Below are positions 42,095 to 51,277 of a DNA stretch of 64,000 nt, piece by piece. Each line of letters begins with the position of its first letter. Positions within the stretch are counted from its first letter, which is position 1. The position numbers and the translations under genes were made by a program. Under the pieces are notes generated by a model. That model did not search any database and was not told where the DNA came from. It saw only the letters and a program-made list of their open reading frames with translations. This stretch comes from Paenibacillus sanguinis 2301083 = DSM 16941 (lineage in GTDB: Bacteria; Bacillota; Bacilli; Paenibacillales; Paenibacillaceae): positions 1-64,000 of the forward strand of contig NZ_KB895379.1 of assembly GCF_000374825.1 (NCBI RefSeq), given 5' to 3'.

Positions 42095-42868
42095 CTACCG
42101 TTTATTATGATAAATCGAGTGATTCACTGGCATATCTACAAAGCGATACAGCTGTGTTGGCTTCTTAGAGGTTCTTGTTGTCTTCTCTCCTTTAACCTCT
42201 TCGATAAAAGGTAAGGATTTAATTTTTCTGGCAAACGCCGCATCAAGAGTGATGGCTGAATCGTCACTTACCGTGAGCAGTACGGCCTGCAATTCCGAAT
42301 ACGTAAATTGTTCTGGCAAAAAGGCTTGTGCTGCCGTTGTCTCTAGCAGCTCACGTGTAATGACTGCAATGGCATCTTCAATGATGATTCTATGGTCAAA
42401 AGCAAGGTCTAGCTGCAGCACATCTTGAACCGAAAACAATTCGACCTTGCTCGCATCATCATTTGCCTTACGCTCCTGTAGCTGATGTTCTGGCACAATC
42501 GCATAATGTGCATTAGAAATGATCCAACCTCTTGGGTCACGCCCCGGAGTATCATATACCCCATAATGCTTGAGGTGAATATCTTTAACCCCTGTCTCCT
42601 CCATCAACTCACGTCTAGCGGACTCATATGCCGTTTCATCAGGGTTAACAAATCCCCCTGGCAAAGCCCATTTCCCTGCTTCCATATTGGGCCTGCCTTC
42701 ACTATCCGTCATGCTGCGCTGAATGAGCATCAACTTTAAATCCATGACTGGAGGCTTAAATTCCTGATGTGATGAAACAATTGTAAATACCGCGATATCC
42801 GAAGTATAACCATCCGGCGTTCTATACTTTTTCACATCATATTGCTGCAATGCCTGTTCATTGGACAC
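42095..42868 (-). CDS. nrtR: NrtR-type Nudix regulator of NAD metabolism
   Basis: This protein has a Nudix domain with a complete Nudix box (G-G-F-V-N-P-D-E, then R-R-E-L-M-E-E-T-G-V) and a C-terminal winged helix (F-T-Y-S-E-L-Q-A-V-L). That is the structure of NrtR, which represses NAD genes and is released by ADP-ribose or related metabolites. The intact box means hydrolase activity is possible. The conserved N-terminus Y-D-V-K-K-Y-R-T-P-D-G is present. I prefer the GTG at 42868, which follows GGAAAGGATG by 8-10 bases, over an ATG at 42904 that has no ribosome binding site and overlaps the operator edge. It leads the salvage operon. Confidence 0.87.
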   Translation of the reverse strand: MSNEQALQQYDVKKYRTPDGYTSDIAVFTIVSSHQEFKPPVMDLKLMLIQRSMTDSEGRPNMEAGKWALPGGFVNPDETAYESARRELMEETGVKDIHLKHYGVYDTPGRDPRGWIISNAHYAIVPEHQLQERKANDDASKVELFSVQDVLQLDLAFDHRIIIEDAIAVITRELLETTAAQAFLPEQFTYSELQAVLLTVSDDSAITLDAAFARKIKSLPFIEEVKGEKTTRTSKKPTQLYRFVDMPVNHSIYHNKR

Positions 42869-42904
42869 GTAGGTAACATCCTTTCCACTAATAAAACCTA
42901 ACAT

Positions 42905-42956
42905 TTAACACTTTGTTAATTGTTATTATAGATGAATGTTTTCACTTTGTCAATTC
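42905..42956 (-). promoter_or_regulatory. Promoter and NrtR operator candidates of the NAD operon
   Basis: On the reverse strand a perfect TTGACA (42953-42948), a 17-base spacer and a perfect TATAAT (42930-42925) form a consensus sigma-A promoter. TTAACA-CTT-TGTTAA (42905-42919) is a perfect dyad just after the start site. A related, imperfect copy (TTCACTTTGTCAA, 42941-42953) overlaps the -35. Both fit a repressor site. Confidence 0.7.
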
Positions 42957-42988
42957 ATACTAACTGTTCTTTTTATTTGACAAAATGA

Positions 42989-43034
42989 AGAGGACATCCC
43001 TTGGTCGTTTACGATGACTTTTGGGACACCCTCT
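42989..43034 (-). terminator. Terminator of parC
   Basis: In reverse-strand RNA, AGAGGGTGTCCC pairs with GGGATGTCCTCT, including three G-U pairs, and is followed by TTCATTTTG. It lies 14 bases after the parC stop. Confidence 0.65.
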
Positions 43035-43047
43035 AGCTTCAAACAGA

Positions 43048-45480
43048 TTATTCTTTGACGATGAGGTCGATGATCTCATCGTTTTTGTCTACCGATACCA
43101 ACGTCTTGCCAATAGATTTCCGCTCAGCCAGCGGTGCTGATTCGGTACTCAAGCTATGGGAGTGCCCTTCGCGGGTTACAACCTCTAGCATGACCGGCTC
43201 CCTGCAATGAATACCACCGATCAAGCGGCTCCCATTAGGTTTCACTCGCTTGCCTTCCTTGAATTCAAACGTCTGAAGACCCTTGCCTCCCCGGCTCTGC
43301 AGCGCATAGTCCAGCAGCAAGCTTCGTTTGCCATAGCCCAGGTCGGAAAGTACGAAAATTTCACCTTCCTCGCCCTCAACCCACAAGGCGGACACGATCT
43401 CATCCTCATCCTTCAGGTTAATGCCCCGTACCCCGGCGGATACCCGGCCCATCGGATTCACCTCGTTCTCGGCAAAGCGAATCGCCATGCCTTGCTTGGT
43501 CAACAGCAAGATGTCCTGCTTGTTCTCACTAAGAGTTACACTTAGCACTTCATCATCTGCTCCAACCTTACAGGCCGCTACGGCCCCGGTACGCTTGGTT
43601 TCATATTCCTTCAGCTCCGTCCGCTTAACCTGTCCCCGCTTCGTTACGAAGACCAGGCTATGCGCCTCCTCAAAGCTCTTGAGGGCAATCATGCTGACGA
43701 TACGATCTTCCTTGGCAAGTGGAATGACGTTAACGATAGCGGTACCGTTATCCTTCCACTTGAACTCCGGAATTTGATGAACCGGCAAGAGGAAATACTG
43801 CCCGCGCTGGGTGAAGATGAGCAAATTCTGCAACGTATCCACTTCAAACAAATGCTTGATATAGTCGCCTTCCTTCACTCCCGAGCCGTCCCGTTCCCCA
43901 CCAGAGCGGGTGAACGACAGCATCCCGGTGCGCTTGATGTACCCCTCGCGGGAGATCGTGACCAGCACATCCTCCTGAGCAACCAGCACTTCCAGGTTCA
44001 CCTTCAATTCCTCTACCTTGTCCTGAATCAGGGAACGACGGTCAATTCCGTATTTCTCGCGAATTTCTAACAGCTCTTTCTTGATCAGAGCAATCAGCTT
44101 CTTATCGCTCTCCAGAATACCGCGCAATACCGTAATCTTCTTCTGGATTTCATCCAGTTCTTTCTGCAGCGTCACGATCTCCAGATTGGTCAAGCGATAT
44201 AACTGCAACGTCAAAATGGCATCGGCCTGCCGCTCGGTGAAGCCAAACATCCATTGCAGATTGTTCTGCGCATCCTGACGGTTCTTGGAGGCCTTGATAG
44301 CATTAATAACTTCATCCAGGATGTTCAGGGCTTTTACCAATCCTTCCAGGACGTGGGCCCGGTCCTCCAGCTTTTCCAGCTCGTATTGCGTCCGCAGAGT
44401 CACAATTTCCCGCTGGTGGGCAATATAAGCATCCAGCATCGGCTTGAGGCCAAGCTGGCGCGGCGCCTTGTTCACAATGGCCACCATATTGAAATTGTAG
44501 GTCACCTGAAGATCGGTCTTCTTCAGCAGATAAGCCAGAATTCCCTGGGCATCTGCCTCCTTCTTCAGCTCAATCACGATACGTAGCCCATTGCGTCCAC
44601 TCTCGTCCCGAACCTCGGCAATACCATCGACCTTTTTCTCCAGCCGAATATTTTCCATCGCTGTCACCAGCCTGGATTTGACCACCTGATACGGAATTTC
44701 TGTAACGACAATCTGCTGCTTGCCCCCGCGAAGGGTCTCGATCTCCGTCTTGGAGCGAACATAGATACGTCCCTTCCCGGTGGAATAGGCCTCCTGAATA
44801 CCTTCCTCGCCCATAATGATGCCCCCGGTCGGGAAGTCCGGCCCCTTCACGAACAGACGAATCTCGTCCAGCGTCATCTCGGGCTTCTCCATCAGTGCGA
44901 TGCAGGCATCAATGACCTCTCGCAAATTATGCGTCGGAATCTCCGTGGCAAAACCTGCCGAAATCCCGCTAACCCCGTTGACCAACAAATTGGGGAAGCG
45001 CGATGGCAGCACCACCGGCTCCTTCGCCGTATTATCAAAATTGTCTTTAAACGGGACGGTACGCTTCTCAATATCGCGCAAAAGCTCCATAGCAATCGGG
45101 GACAAGCGTGCTTCTGTATAGCGCATGGCCGCAGCCGGGTCATCATCCTGCGAGCCCCAGTTGCCATGACCGTCAACCAGCACATGGCCCATCTTCCATG
45201 GCTGTGCCATGCGGACCATGCCTTCGTAGATAGACGAGTCGCCATGAGGGTGATAGTTCCCCATTACGTCCCCCACCGTCTTGGCCGATTTGCGATAAGG
45301 CTTGTCCGGCGTATTCCCGGAGTCATACATGGCGTACAGAATTCGTCGCTGGACTGGCTTCAGACCATCGCGCACATCCGGAATGGCCCGGTCCTGAATA
45401 ATGTACTTGGAATACCGGCCAAAGCGGTCGCCAACCACCTCTTCCAGAAACGCCGGCAAAAAGTTTTCCAGCATACTCAC
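43048..45480 (-). CDS. parC: DNA topoisomerase IV subunit A
   Basis: The 810-residue subunit cuts and rejoins DNA to decatenate chromosomes. The catalytic tyrosine is Y121 in [11 protein letters not shown]. The quinolone-determining positions are wild type (S82 and E86 in [10 protein letters not shown], matching S80/E84 of S. aureus GrlA). The C-terminal region has the six-bladed propeller pattern without a GyrA box, favouring ParC over GyrA, and ParE is encoded next to it. The start is GTG, 8 bases after AGGAGGT; parE ends 13 bases upstream. Confidence 0.95.
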   Translation of the reverse strand: MSMLENFLPAFLEEVVGDRFGRYSKYIIQDRAIPDVRDGLKPVQRRILYAMYDSGNTPDKPYRKSAKTVGDVMGNYHPHGDSSIYEGMVRMAQPWKMGHVLVDGHGNWGSQDDDPAAAMRYTEARLSPIAMELLRDIEKRTVPFKDNFDNTAKEPVVLPSRFPNLLVNGVSGISAGFATEIPTHNLREVIDACIALMEKPEMTLDEIRLFVKGPDFPTGGIIMGEEGIQEAYSTGKGRIYVRSKTEIETLRGGKQQIVVTEIPYQVVKSRLVTAMENIRLEKKVDGIAEVRDESGRNGLRIVIELKKEADAQGILAYLLKKTDLQVTYNFNMVAIVNKAPRQLGLKPMLDAYIAHQREIVTLRTQYELEKLEDRAHVLEGLVKALNILDEVINAIKASKNRQDAQNNLQWMFGFTERQADAILTLQLYRLTNLEIVTLQKELDEIQKKITVLRGILESDKKLIALIKKELLEIREKYGIDRRSLIQDKVEELKVNLEVLVAQEDVLVTISREGYIKRTGMLSFTRSGGERDGSGVKEGDYIKHLFEVDTLQNLLIFTQRGQYFLLPVHQIPEFKWKDNGTAIVNVIPLAKEDRIVSMIALKSFEEAHSLVFVTKRGQVKRTELKEYETKRTGAVAACKVGADDEVLSVTLSENKQDILLLTKQGMAIRFAENEVNPMGRVSAGVRGINLKDEDEIVSALWVEGEEGEIFVLSDLGYGKRSLLLDYALQSRGGKGLQTFEFKEGKRVKPNGSRLIGGIHCREPVMLEVVTREGHSHSLSTESAPLAERKSIGKTLVSVDKNDEIIDLIVKE

Positions 45481-45493
45481 ATCAATTCACCTC

Positions 45494-47479
45494 CTATTCC
45501 TCAAACTCCGTGAAGTCCACGTTCTCCACAATCCAGCGCTTGCGCGGGTCAACCTTGTCTCCCATCAGCGTAGACACACGGCGTTCAGCCTTGGCGGCAT
45601 CCTCAATCTGTACCTGCAACATCGTTCGTGTCTCTGGATTCATCGTCGTCTCCCACAACTGCTCGGGATTCATCTCGCCAAGCCCCTTGTAGCGCTGAAG
45701 CTCAAAATTCTTGCCGAATTCCTTCAAATAATTTTGCAGCTGCTCATCCGTCCACGCATACCGCACCGTCTCCAGCTTGCCGGAGCGGCGGGCAATCTTA
45801 TACAGCGGCGGCTGGGCGATATACACTCTGCCCGCATCGATCAGCGGCTTCATATAGCGATAGAAAAATGTCAGCAGCAGCACCTGAATATGCGCCCCGT
45901 CCGTATCGGCATCGGTCATAATAATAATTTTGGAGTAACTGCTGTCCTCCACTGCAAAGTCTGGCCCGATGCCCGCGCCAATCGCAGCAATAATGGCCCG
46001 GTATTCATCATTTTTCAGGATATCGGCCAGTTTGGCCTTCTCCGGATTCATCGGCTTGCCCTTCAGTGGCAGAATCGCCTGAATCTTGGAATCCCGCCCC
46101 TGCTTGGCCGAGCCTCCCGCCGAGTCTCCTTCGACGATGAACAGCTCGGTACGGGTGAAATCCTTCGATTGCGCTGGCGTCAACTTGCCGCCAAGATTGG
46201 AGCTTTCGCTCCGCTTCTTGCCGGTACGCATTTCATCACGGGCTTTGCGGGCTGCTTCACGAGCCTTGGAGGCTTGTACCGCTTTCTTGATCAGCGTCTG
46301 CGCCACCTGCGGATTCTCCTCCAGGAAGATCGCCATCTTCTCTCCGACAACCGATTCCACTGCACTGCGTGCCGAGGCGCTGCCGAGCTGATCCTTGGTC
46401 TGTCCCACGAATTCCACCTCGGACATCTTCACGCTGATGACCGCCATCATCCCTTCGCGCAAATCATTGCCCTCCAGGTTCTTGTCCTTCTCCTTGATCA
46501 TGTTGTTTTTGCGGGCATAATCGTTCATCGCCCGAGTGTAAGCCGTCTTGAAGCCCGTCTCGTGCGTCCCTCCGCCCCTTGTCGGAATCGAGTTGACGAA
46601 AGAGGCCAATGTTTCCGTGTAGCCCGCGTTATATTGGAGCGCCACCTCAACCTCGATATCCTCACGCTCGGCGTAAAAATGCACAACCTCATGCAGCACA
46701 TCCTTCCCATCGTTCAGGAACTCGACGAACTGGCTGGCTCCGCCCTCGTAAAAAAACTCGTCAGAACGGTCGGAGCGCTCATCCTTCAAGGTCACCTTCA
46801 GGCCCGAATTCAGAAAAGCGATCTCCTGTAAACGTTCCGCGAGTGTATCATAATTGAGTCCAATTCCGCCGGTGAACACGCGAGCATCCGGCTTAAAAGT
46901 TACTTTCGTGCCGGTCCGGTTTGTGTTGCCGATGACCTCAAGTCCCGTCACCGGTTCGCCGACATGCTCCCGGCCTTGGTCGTCCACCCAATATTCGAAG
47001 CGCATCCGATGAATCTTGCCATCCCGGTAGATATGAACCTCCAGCCATTCCGACAAGGCATTGGTTACCGACGCGCCCACGCCGTGCAGACCGCCAGATT
47101 TCTTATAACCCGATCCGCCAAATTTGCCGCCGGCATGCAATATCGTATAAACCACCTGAGGCGTCGGGATGCCCGTCTTGTGCATCCCCGTTGGAATCCC
47201 CCGACCGTTGTCGACCACGGTGACCGATCCGTCTTTATTGAGCGTGATGTCGATTTTGGAGCAGTATTTTGCCAAATGCTCGTCGACGGCATTATCCACG
47301 ATCTCCCATACCAGATGATGTAGTCCCGACGAGCTCGTGCTGCCAATGTACATCCCTGGCCGTTTGCGTACCGCGACAAGCCCTTCGAGCACTTGAATGT
47401 CGTCCGCGTCGTAACCCGAAGACGCGCTTCCGGAACGTGCGCCGGGTACGTCCTCGAACAAATCGATTTGTTCGGCCAT
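45494..47479 (-). CDS. parE: DNA topoisomerase IV subunit B
   Basis: This 661-residue ATPase subunit pairs with ParC. The GHKL ATP site (E-I-V-D-N-A-V-D-E, D-N-G-R-G-I-P, G-L-H-G-V-G-A-S) is followed by the TOPRIM domain, with V-E-G-D-S-A-G-G-S-A-K-Q-G-R and D-A-D-T-D-G-A-H-I. Length and lack of a long insertion match ParE/GrlB of Firmicutes. GGGGGAGCATGA precedes the ATG. It forms a tight operon with parC. Confidence 0.95.
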   Translation of the reverse strand: MAEQIDLFEDVPGARSGSASSGYDADDIQVLEGLVAVRKRPGMYIGSTSSSGLHHLVWEIVDNAVDEHLAKYCSKIDITLNKDGSVTVVDNGRGIPTGMHKTGIPTPQVVYTILHAGGKFGGSGYKKSGGLHGVGASVTNALSEWLEVHIYRDGKIHRMRFEYWVDDQGREHVGEPVTGLEVIGNTNRTGTKVTFKPDARVFTGGIGLNYDTLAERLQEIAFLNSGLKVTLKDERSDRSDEFFYEGGASQFVEFLNDGKDVLHEVVHFYAEREDIEVEVALQYNAGYTETLASFVNSIPTRGGGTHETGFKTAYTRAMNDYARKNNMIKEKDKNLEGNDLREGMMAVISVKMSEVEFVGQTKDQLGSASARSAVESVVGEKMAIFLEENPQVAQTLIKKAVQASKAREAARKARDEMRTGKKRSESSNLGGKLTPAQSKDFTRTELFIVEGDSAGGSAKQGRDSKIQAILPLKGKPMNPEKAKLADILKNDEYRAIIAAIGAGIGPDFAVEDSSYSKIIIMTDADTDGAHIQVLLLTFFYRYMKPLIDAGRVYIAQPPLYKIARRSGKLETVRYAWTDEQLQNYLKEFGKNFELQRYKGLGEMNPEQLWETTMNPETRTMLQVQIEDAAKAERRVSTLMGDKVDPRKRWIVENVDFTEFEE

Positions 47480-47569
47480 TCATGCTCCCCCTTTTACCTC
47501 TTTTATGTAGTCTTTTTGCAGATCATGATCAAAAAAATGCAAACAGATGTTTTGTTGCCTTTGTCCATT

Positions 47570-48568
47570 TTAATTCAAAATGTCTTGTTTCGTAAAGACA
47601 AGGAATGAAACGAGTATTGAACAAGCGCCCCATACCGCCAGTACAATCAGTGAAAATCCCAGCGTCATGCCCTCGATCGGGGCCGGAGTCCCGGCCAAAT
47701 ATTGGGTAAGCCCCAGGTTGACCATAAATAAATATTTGGCACTCGTCCACGAAGCTGCCATATTTGTCAAGATATTGCCTGCAATCAGCGCCGCCATCAT
47801 AATCACGATGCTGGCTGAGGTGCTCCGCACAAGCACGGAGACCATAAACGCCAGGCAAGCCACCACAATGCTGACAAACCAGATCAGCCCGGCCTGCATA
47901 ATGATATACTGCCATTGCGGCACGGCATGTACCCCCGAGATGTCAACCTCGGCTCCTTGCAGCTGGAAGCCGGTGAACACCGGCAGACTAAGCCCTCTGT
48001 AGCCGAAGAACAAGCCGGACATCAGGTAGCAAATAACGCAGGTAGCGATGATGATCAGCGAGACGAACATCTGCAGTGTAATCAGCTTGCTAAGCAGAAC
48101 CTTCCATCGCCTGATCGGGCGGGTTAATAGCATCTTGATCGTTCCGCTGGTCCGCTCTGAGGAGACGATGTCCGACGCTATGCCCATGATCAGCAACGGA
48201 ATAAATAAAGCCGCCGCGTTGTCCAGGAACTCCCTGGTAAAGGAGACCCCACCGGGTTCACTTGGATTGACATCATGCTCCAAATAATATTTCATCTGTT
48301 GAATATAAATCTGGCGGTACTTCTTCCATTCCTCCGGTACCCGGTCGCTGCCCAGCGAGTTCTGATTATCCGTAATGGCCTGCTGCACCTCGCGCCGCCA
48401 GTCTGTACCGAACTTCTCCCGCTTGTCCTCCGCCTGTCGGAGCTGCGCATAGGCAAACATCGGCACAAGCACGATCAGCACCAGCAAGATCACATAGAAC
48501 CGTTTCTTCTTAATCATCTTGATCGTTTCATTTTTTACTAAAGGAAGAATGTTATTCAATGGTCTCAC
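47570..48568 (-). CDS. ABC-2 type transporter permease
   Basis: The 332-residue membrane protein has one helix near the N-terminus (F-Y-V-I-L-L-V-L-I-V-L-V), a roughly 100-residue extracytoplasmic loop, and five further helices, with S-S-E-R-T-S-G-T-I-K after the second, typical of ABC-2/NatB-type permeases. It pairs with the ATPase encoded just upstream, whose coding region overlaps its start by 17 bases (GTG at 48568). The cargo is unknown. Confidence 0.85.
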   Translation of the reverse strand: MRPLNNILPLVKNETIKMIKKKRFYVILLVLIVLVPMFAYAQLRQAEDKREKFGTDWRREVQQAITDNQNSLGSDRVPEEWKKYRQIYIQQMKYYLEHDVNPSEPGGVSFTREFLDNAAALFIPLLIMGIASDIVSSERTSGTIKMLLTRPIRRWKVLLSKLITLQMFVSLIIIATCVICYLMSGLFFGYRGLSLPVFTGFQLQGAEVDISGVHAVPQWQYIIMQAGLIWFVSIVVACLAFMVSVLVRSTSASIVIMMAALIAGNILTNMAASWTSAKYLFMVNLGLTQYLAGTPAPIEGMTLGFSLIVLAVWGACSILVSFLVFTKQDILN

Positions 48569-49514
48569 CTTCCGTCATCTCCAGAAACAGTTGCTCCAGC
48601 GTCGGATTTACCTTCTGTACCGCTCCTATCCGAATGCCTTCCTGCACCAGCCGGGGAATAAGCTCGGCCACCCGCTCGAAAGGCATTTGGGTCACCAGGG
48701 CTTCACCACGAATGCCCGCTACAACAGAATCGTCCAGTATCCGCTCCACCTCATCCACAATGCGCACCTCCTCCATGGATCGGAGCAGCGCTTCCCCCTG
48801 GTCCCGCGGCTCCAATTCCCAGACCACCACGTTGGAGCTGCCTTCCAGCAGTTCCTGGACTGCACCCACGGCGAGAAGCCGTCCACGGCCGATAATGGCT
48901 ACGCGGTCACAGAGCAACTGAATTTCGCTTAGCAGATGACTGGAGACAAAGACCGCCATCCCGTCCTCAGCCAAACGGCGAATGAAGCTGCGCATTTCCT
49001 TAATGCCCTTAGGGTCCAGGCCATTCGTTGGCTCATCCAGGATCAGCAATTTCGGGCGTCCAAGCAGCGCTTGGGCGATGCCAAGACGTTGCCGCATACC
49101 AAGGGAATACGTCTTCACCTTATCATCAATCCGACTTTCCAGACCTACCGTCCGTACCACCTCGTCTATCCGCCCTGCAGGGATGCCCGGAGTCATGCGG
49201 GCAAAATGCTCCAGATTCTCGCGCCCCGTCAAATAAGGGTAGACCTCCGGATTCTCTACAATCGAACCTACATAGCGTAGTGCTTGCTCCGGCTCCTGCC
49301 GAACATCATGACCACAAATAACTACCTTGCCTGCCGTCGGGCGCGCCAAATTAACCAGCATCCGGATCGTCGTTGTTTTCCCGGCACCGTTTGGCCCCAG
49401 AAATCCAAAGATCTCTCCTGCATTCACTGTAAAGTCCATCTCATGCACAATCCACTTGCGGCCGATTTTCTTCTTCAAGCCTTGAACGACCAGAACCGGG
49501 GTTGTATCCAGCAC
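48552..49514 (-). CDS. ABC transporter ATP-binding protein (BcrA/NatA-like)
   Basis: This 320-residue ATPase has Walker A G-P-N-G-A-G-K-T-T, signature Y-S-L-G-M-R-Q-R, Walker B L-L-I-L-D-E-P-T-N-G-L-D and the switch S-S-H-L-L, plus a C-terminal extension of about 90 residues as in BcrA/NatA-like exporters. It forms an exporter with the overlapping permease gene; a role in peptide antibiotic resistance is possible but unproven. The start is GTG after GGAGGGAGATTGCG. Confidence 0.88.
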   Translation of the reverse strand: MLDTTPVLVVQGLKKKIGRKWIVHEMDFTVNAGEIFGFLGPNGAGKTTTIRMLVNLARPTAGKVVICGHDVRQEPEQALRYVGSIVENPEVYPYLTGRENLEHFARMTPGIPAGRIDEVVRTVGLESRIDDKVKTYSLGMRQRLGIAQALLGRPKLLILDEPTNGLDPKGIKEMRSFIRRLAEDGMAVFVSSHLLSEIQLLCDRVAIIGRGRLLAVGAVQELLEGSSNVVVWELEPRDQGEALLRSMEEVRIVDEVERILDDSVVAGIRGEALVTQMPFERVAELIPRLVQEGIRIGAVQKVNPTLEQLFLEMTEGETIE

Positions 49515-49565
49515 CGCAATCTCCCTCCTTATCCTTGACTGCTTGATCTGCCTGTTCTGCCTGTT

Positions 49566-50372
49566 CTATTCCCGATTCAGGCCCTGAACCATCCGCAGCG
49601 CGATAGCCTGATAACCATCTGCATTCGGGTGGAAATGATCACTAGCCAAATACCGCGTGGGGTCTAATGTAAATAAATCATAGGTAGGTACAGCCAGCGT
49701 ACCTGCATATTCATCCAGTGTTTCCTGCGCCATCCGATTCCAGCGGGCCACGGCATCATTCCCCGTCTCCTTGATTCCCTCCAGATCGCTAAACGGATTA
49801 TACAACCCGACATACACCAGCAATGCTTGCTTGTTAATTTCCTTCAACTCTGCAACAATCTTGCGGAAATGCTCTGAATTCGCGGAGACCGCTTCCTCAA
49901 TCTCTTCCGGAGTAGGTATATGCTCACTCGAGGCCATACGCTCCGCCCCATTAAACAGATCGTTGCCACCGATGGACAAGACGATAATTCCTGCCTGCCG
50001 AAGTGCATGTCTCACTCCCGGGTCATCCAGCATAGGCAGCAATTTCTCTGTATCCAACCCATTGATACCTAAATTATTGATCAGTTGGGACTTATGGCCC
50101 CGCTCCTGAAGCAATTCCACGCTGCGGCGGGCGAAGCCCTTACCCGTATCGTCACCAGTCCCTTTGGCCAGCGAATCTCCAATGGCGGTCATATCCCAGG
50201 CTCTCGCCTGGGCCGCATGCTCCTCCAGTGCCGGAGGAACGCCCGAGCTTTCATGATTAGCGGAAGGATTTGCAATATCAGTGACCGCATAAACAAACCC
50301 GCCAAACAACAACAGGGTAGACAGGGCGGATGCAGTCCCCGCCAACCTCCATATCCGGGATGCCGACTTCAT
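49566..50372 (-). CDS. Secreted SGNH/GDSL-family lipase/esterase-like hydrolase
   Basis: The 268-residue protein has an N-terminal membrane/signal segment (S-A-L-S-T-L-L-L-F-G-G-F-V-Y-A). The SGNH motifs are I-G-D-S67-L (block I, nucleophile), S-I-G-G-N-D (block III) and S-D-H-F-H (block V, Asp/His). It would act outside the membrane on lipids, acylated polymers or similar esters. It lies 51 bases upstream of the ABC ATPase gene on the same strand, so all three may be one operon. Confidence 0.87.
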   Translation of the reverse strand: MKSASRIWRLAGTASALSTLLLFGGFVYAVTDIANPSANHESSGVPPALEEHAAQARAWDMTAIGDSLAKGTGDDTGKGFARRSVELLQERGHKSQLINNLGINGLDTEKLLPMLDDPGVRHALRQAGIIVLSIGGNDLFNGAERMASSEHIPTPEEIEEAVSANSEHFRKIVAELKEINKQALLVYVGLYNPFSDLEGIKETGNDAVARWNRMAQETLDEYAGTLAVPTYDLFTLDPTRYLASDHFHPNADGYQAIALRMVQGLNRE

Positions 50373-50501
50373 GTCAATCTTCCCCCTGTTTCGTCATCAT
50401 ATCTAAATAAACTCTCCAACTTATGTAAATAACATAAAACTTCTTGTTTGCGGATGCAAATTTTTTTCAAAAAAAGACTAGCTTTTTTAAATTGGCTGAT
50501 G

Positions 50502-50507
50502 TATAAT
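50502..50507 (+). promoter_or_regulatory. Probable -10 element of the tRNA gene
   Basis: TATAAT lies 37 bases before the tRNA, in a strongly AT-rich region. The -35 position is poor. Confidence 0.45.
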
Positions 50508-50543
50508 AATTTCTGTTCCCAAAAAAAGTACACATTGTTTTGT

Positions 50544-50616
50544 GGGTTATTAGCTTAGCTGGTAGAGCAGCCGACTCTTAATCGGCAGGTCGTAGGTTCG
50601 ACCCCTACATAACCCA
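50544..50616 (+). tRNA. tRNA-Lys (CUU anticodon)
   Basis: A complete cloverleaf is visible: acceptor stem GGGTTAT with ATAACCC, D-arm with AGCTGGTAGAGC, anticodon stem GCCGA/TCGGC with loop CTCTTAA (anticodon CUU), and T-arm CGTAGGTTCGACCCCTACA. CCA is not encoded. The CUU anticodon reads AAG lysine codons. Confidence 0.96.
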
Positions 50617-50623
50617 TCTATTA

Positions 50624-50660
50624 AATATCCTCCGCTCTTTGCAGCGTGAGGATATTTTTA
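50624..50660 (+). terminator. Terminator of the tRNA-Lys gene
   Basis: AATATCCTC pairs with GAGGATATT and is followed by a T run, 8 bases after the tRNA. Confidence 0.88.
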
Positions 50661-50685
50661 TATTAACAGCATGACAAGCATGAAG

Positions 50686-50724
50686 AAGCGCGAGAAACGA
50701 GACCTTCCCCCGTTCCCCGCGCTT
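50686..50724 (-). terminator. Terminator of the PspA/DUF4178 operon
   Basis: On the reverse strand AAGCGCG-GAACG pairs with CGTTTC-CGCGCTT, 15 bases after the DUF4178 gene. The tail is C/T mixed rather than a clean T run. Confidence 0.6.
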
Positions 50725-50738
50725 TTGTCTATACGCTA

Positions 50739-51245
50739 TTAAGTACCACGGATCACCTTCACATCCGCCGGGATGACCTTTACGCCCTCATAGAGCATAA
50801 AGCGTCCATGCTGCCACTCGATACGCATCAAGTGTCCATCATCCGACTGATATTGCCAGACATGCTGCTCCCCACCCTGCATGAAGGGCGTCTTGCCAAC
50901 CACCGCAACATGGCCGTCATATTCCTCTTCCAAAAAATAATGAATTCCGTCCAGCTCCATTTGTGCAGGCACCAGGCTAGGATCGTCAAGCCGTCCGTCA
51001 ATCGGTCGATACAACTGATACTGCAAGGACTCACGTTCCTCTATAAGCAGATAGCTGATATGGCTGCCGTCCTGCAAGGTTAGCACTACCGCATTGCGTC
51101 CACGGTTGCCTACCCGACCGGTTACCTCATAAGAAACCAGGGACACCTCGCAAATGTCCCCTGGGCTCAAATCCAGCATGCTCTTCTGGGCAACCGGCGG
51201 AGCCGGCTTTGCGAACAGGTTGCTTATTCTCTTCAACACGCTCAT
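50739..51245 (-). CDS. DUF4178 domain protein
   Basis: This 168-residue protein begins M-S-V-L-K-R-I-S-N-L-F and continues with beta-rich sequence (S-P-G-D-I-C-E-V-S-L-V-S-Y-E-V-T-G-R) and H-V-W-Q-Y-Q-S-D-D-G near the end, as in the DUF4178 family. DUF4178 genes are frequently beside PspA genes, as here (32 bases downstream), which suggests a shared membrane-stress role; the molecular function is unknown. It has no signal peptide. Confidence 0.8.
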   Translation of the reverse strand: MSVLKRISNLFAKPAPPVAQKSMLDLSPGDICEVSLVSYEVTGRVGNRGRNAVVLTLQDGSHISYLLIEERESLQYQLYRPIDGRLDDPSLVPAQMELDGIHYFLEEEYDGHVAVVGKTPFMQGGEQHVWQYQSDDGHLMRIEWQHGRFMLYEGVKVIPADVKVIRGT

Positions 51246-51277
51246 ATCCGGTCAAGCCTCACTTCGCAAGAAATCAC

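Noticed and set aside
38287..42904. NAD cluster as a phage-type NAD-reconstitution system
   Set aside because: The genes are standard salvage enzymes under NrtR control, with no phage context.
42977..42989. Third NrtR-like site near the end of parC
   Set aside because: TTGACAAAATGAA lies next to a terminator on the other side of the operon promoter and may be chance in AT-rich DNA, so it is listed only as a note.
43048..45480. Possible quinolone-resistance mutation in ParC
   Set aside because: The determining residues corresponding to S80 and E84 of S. aureus GrlA are both wild type.
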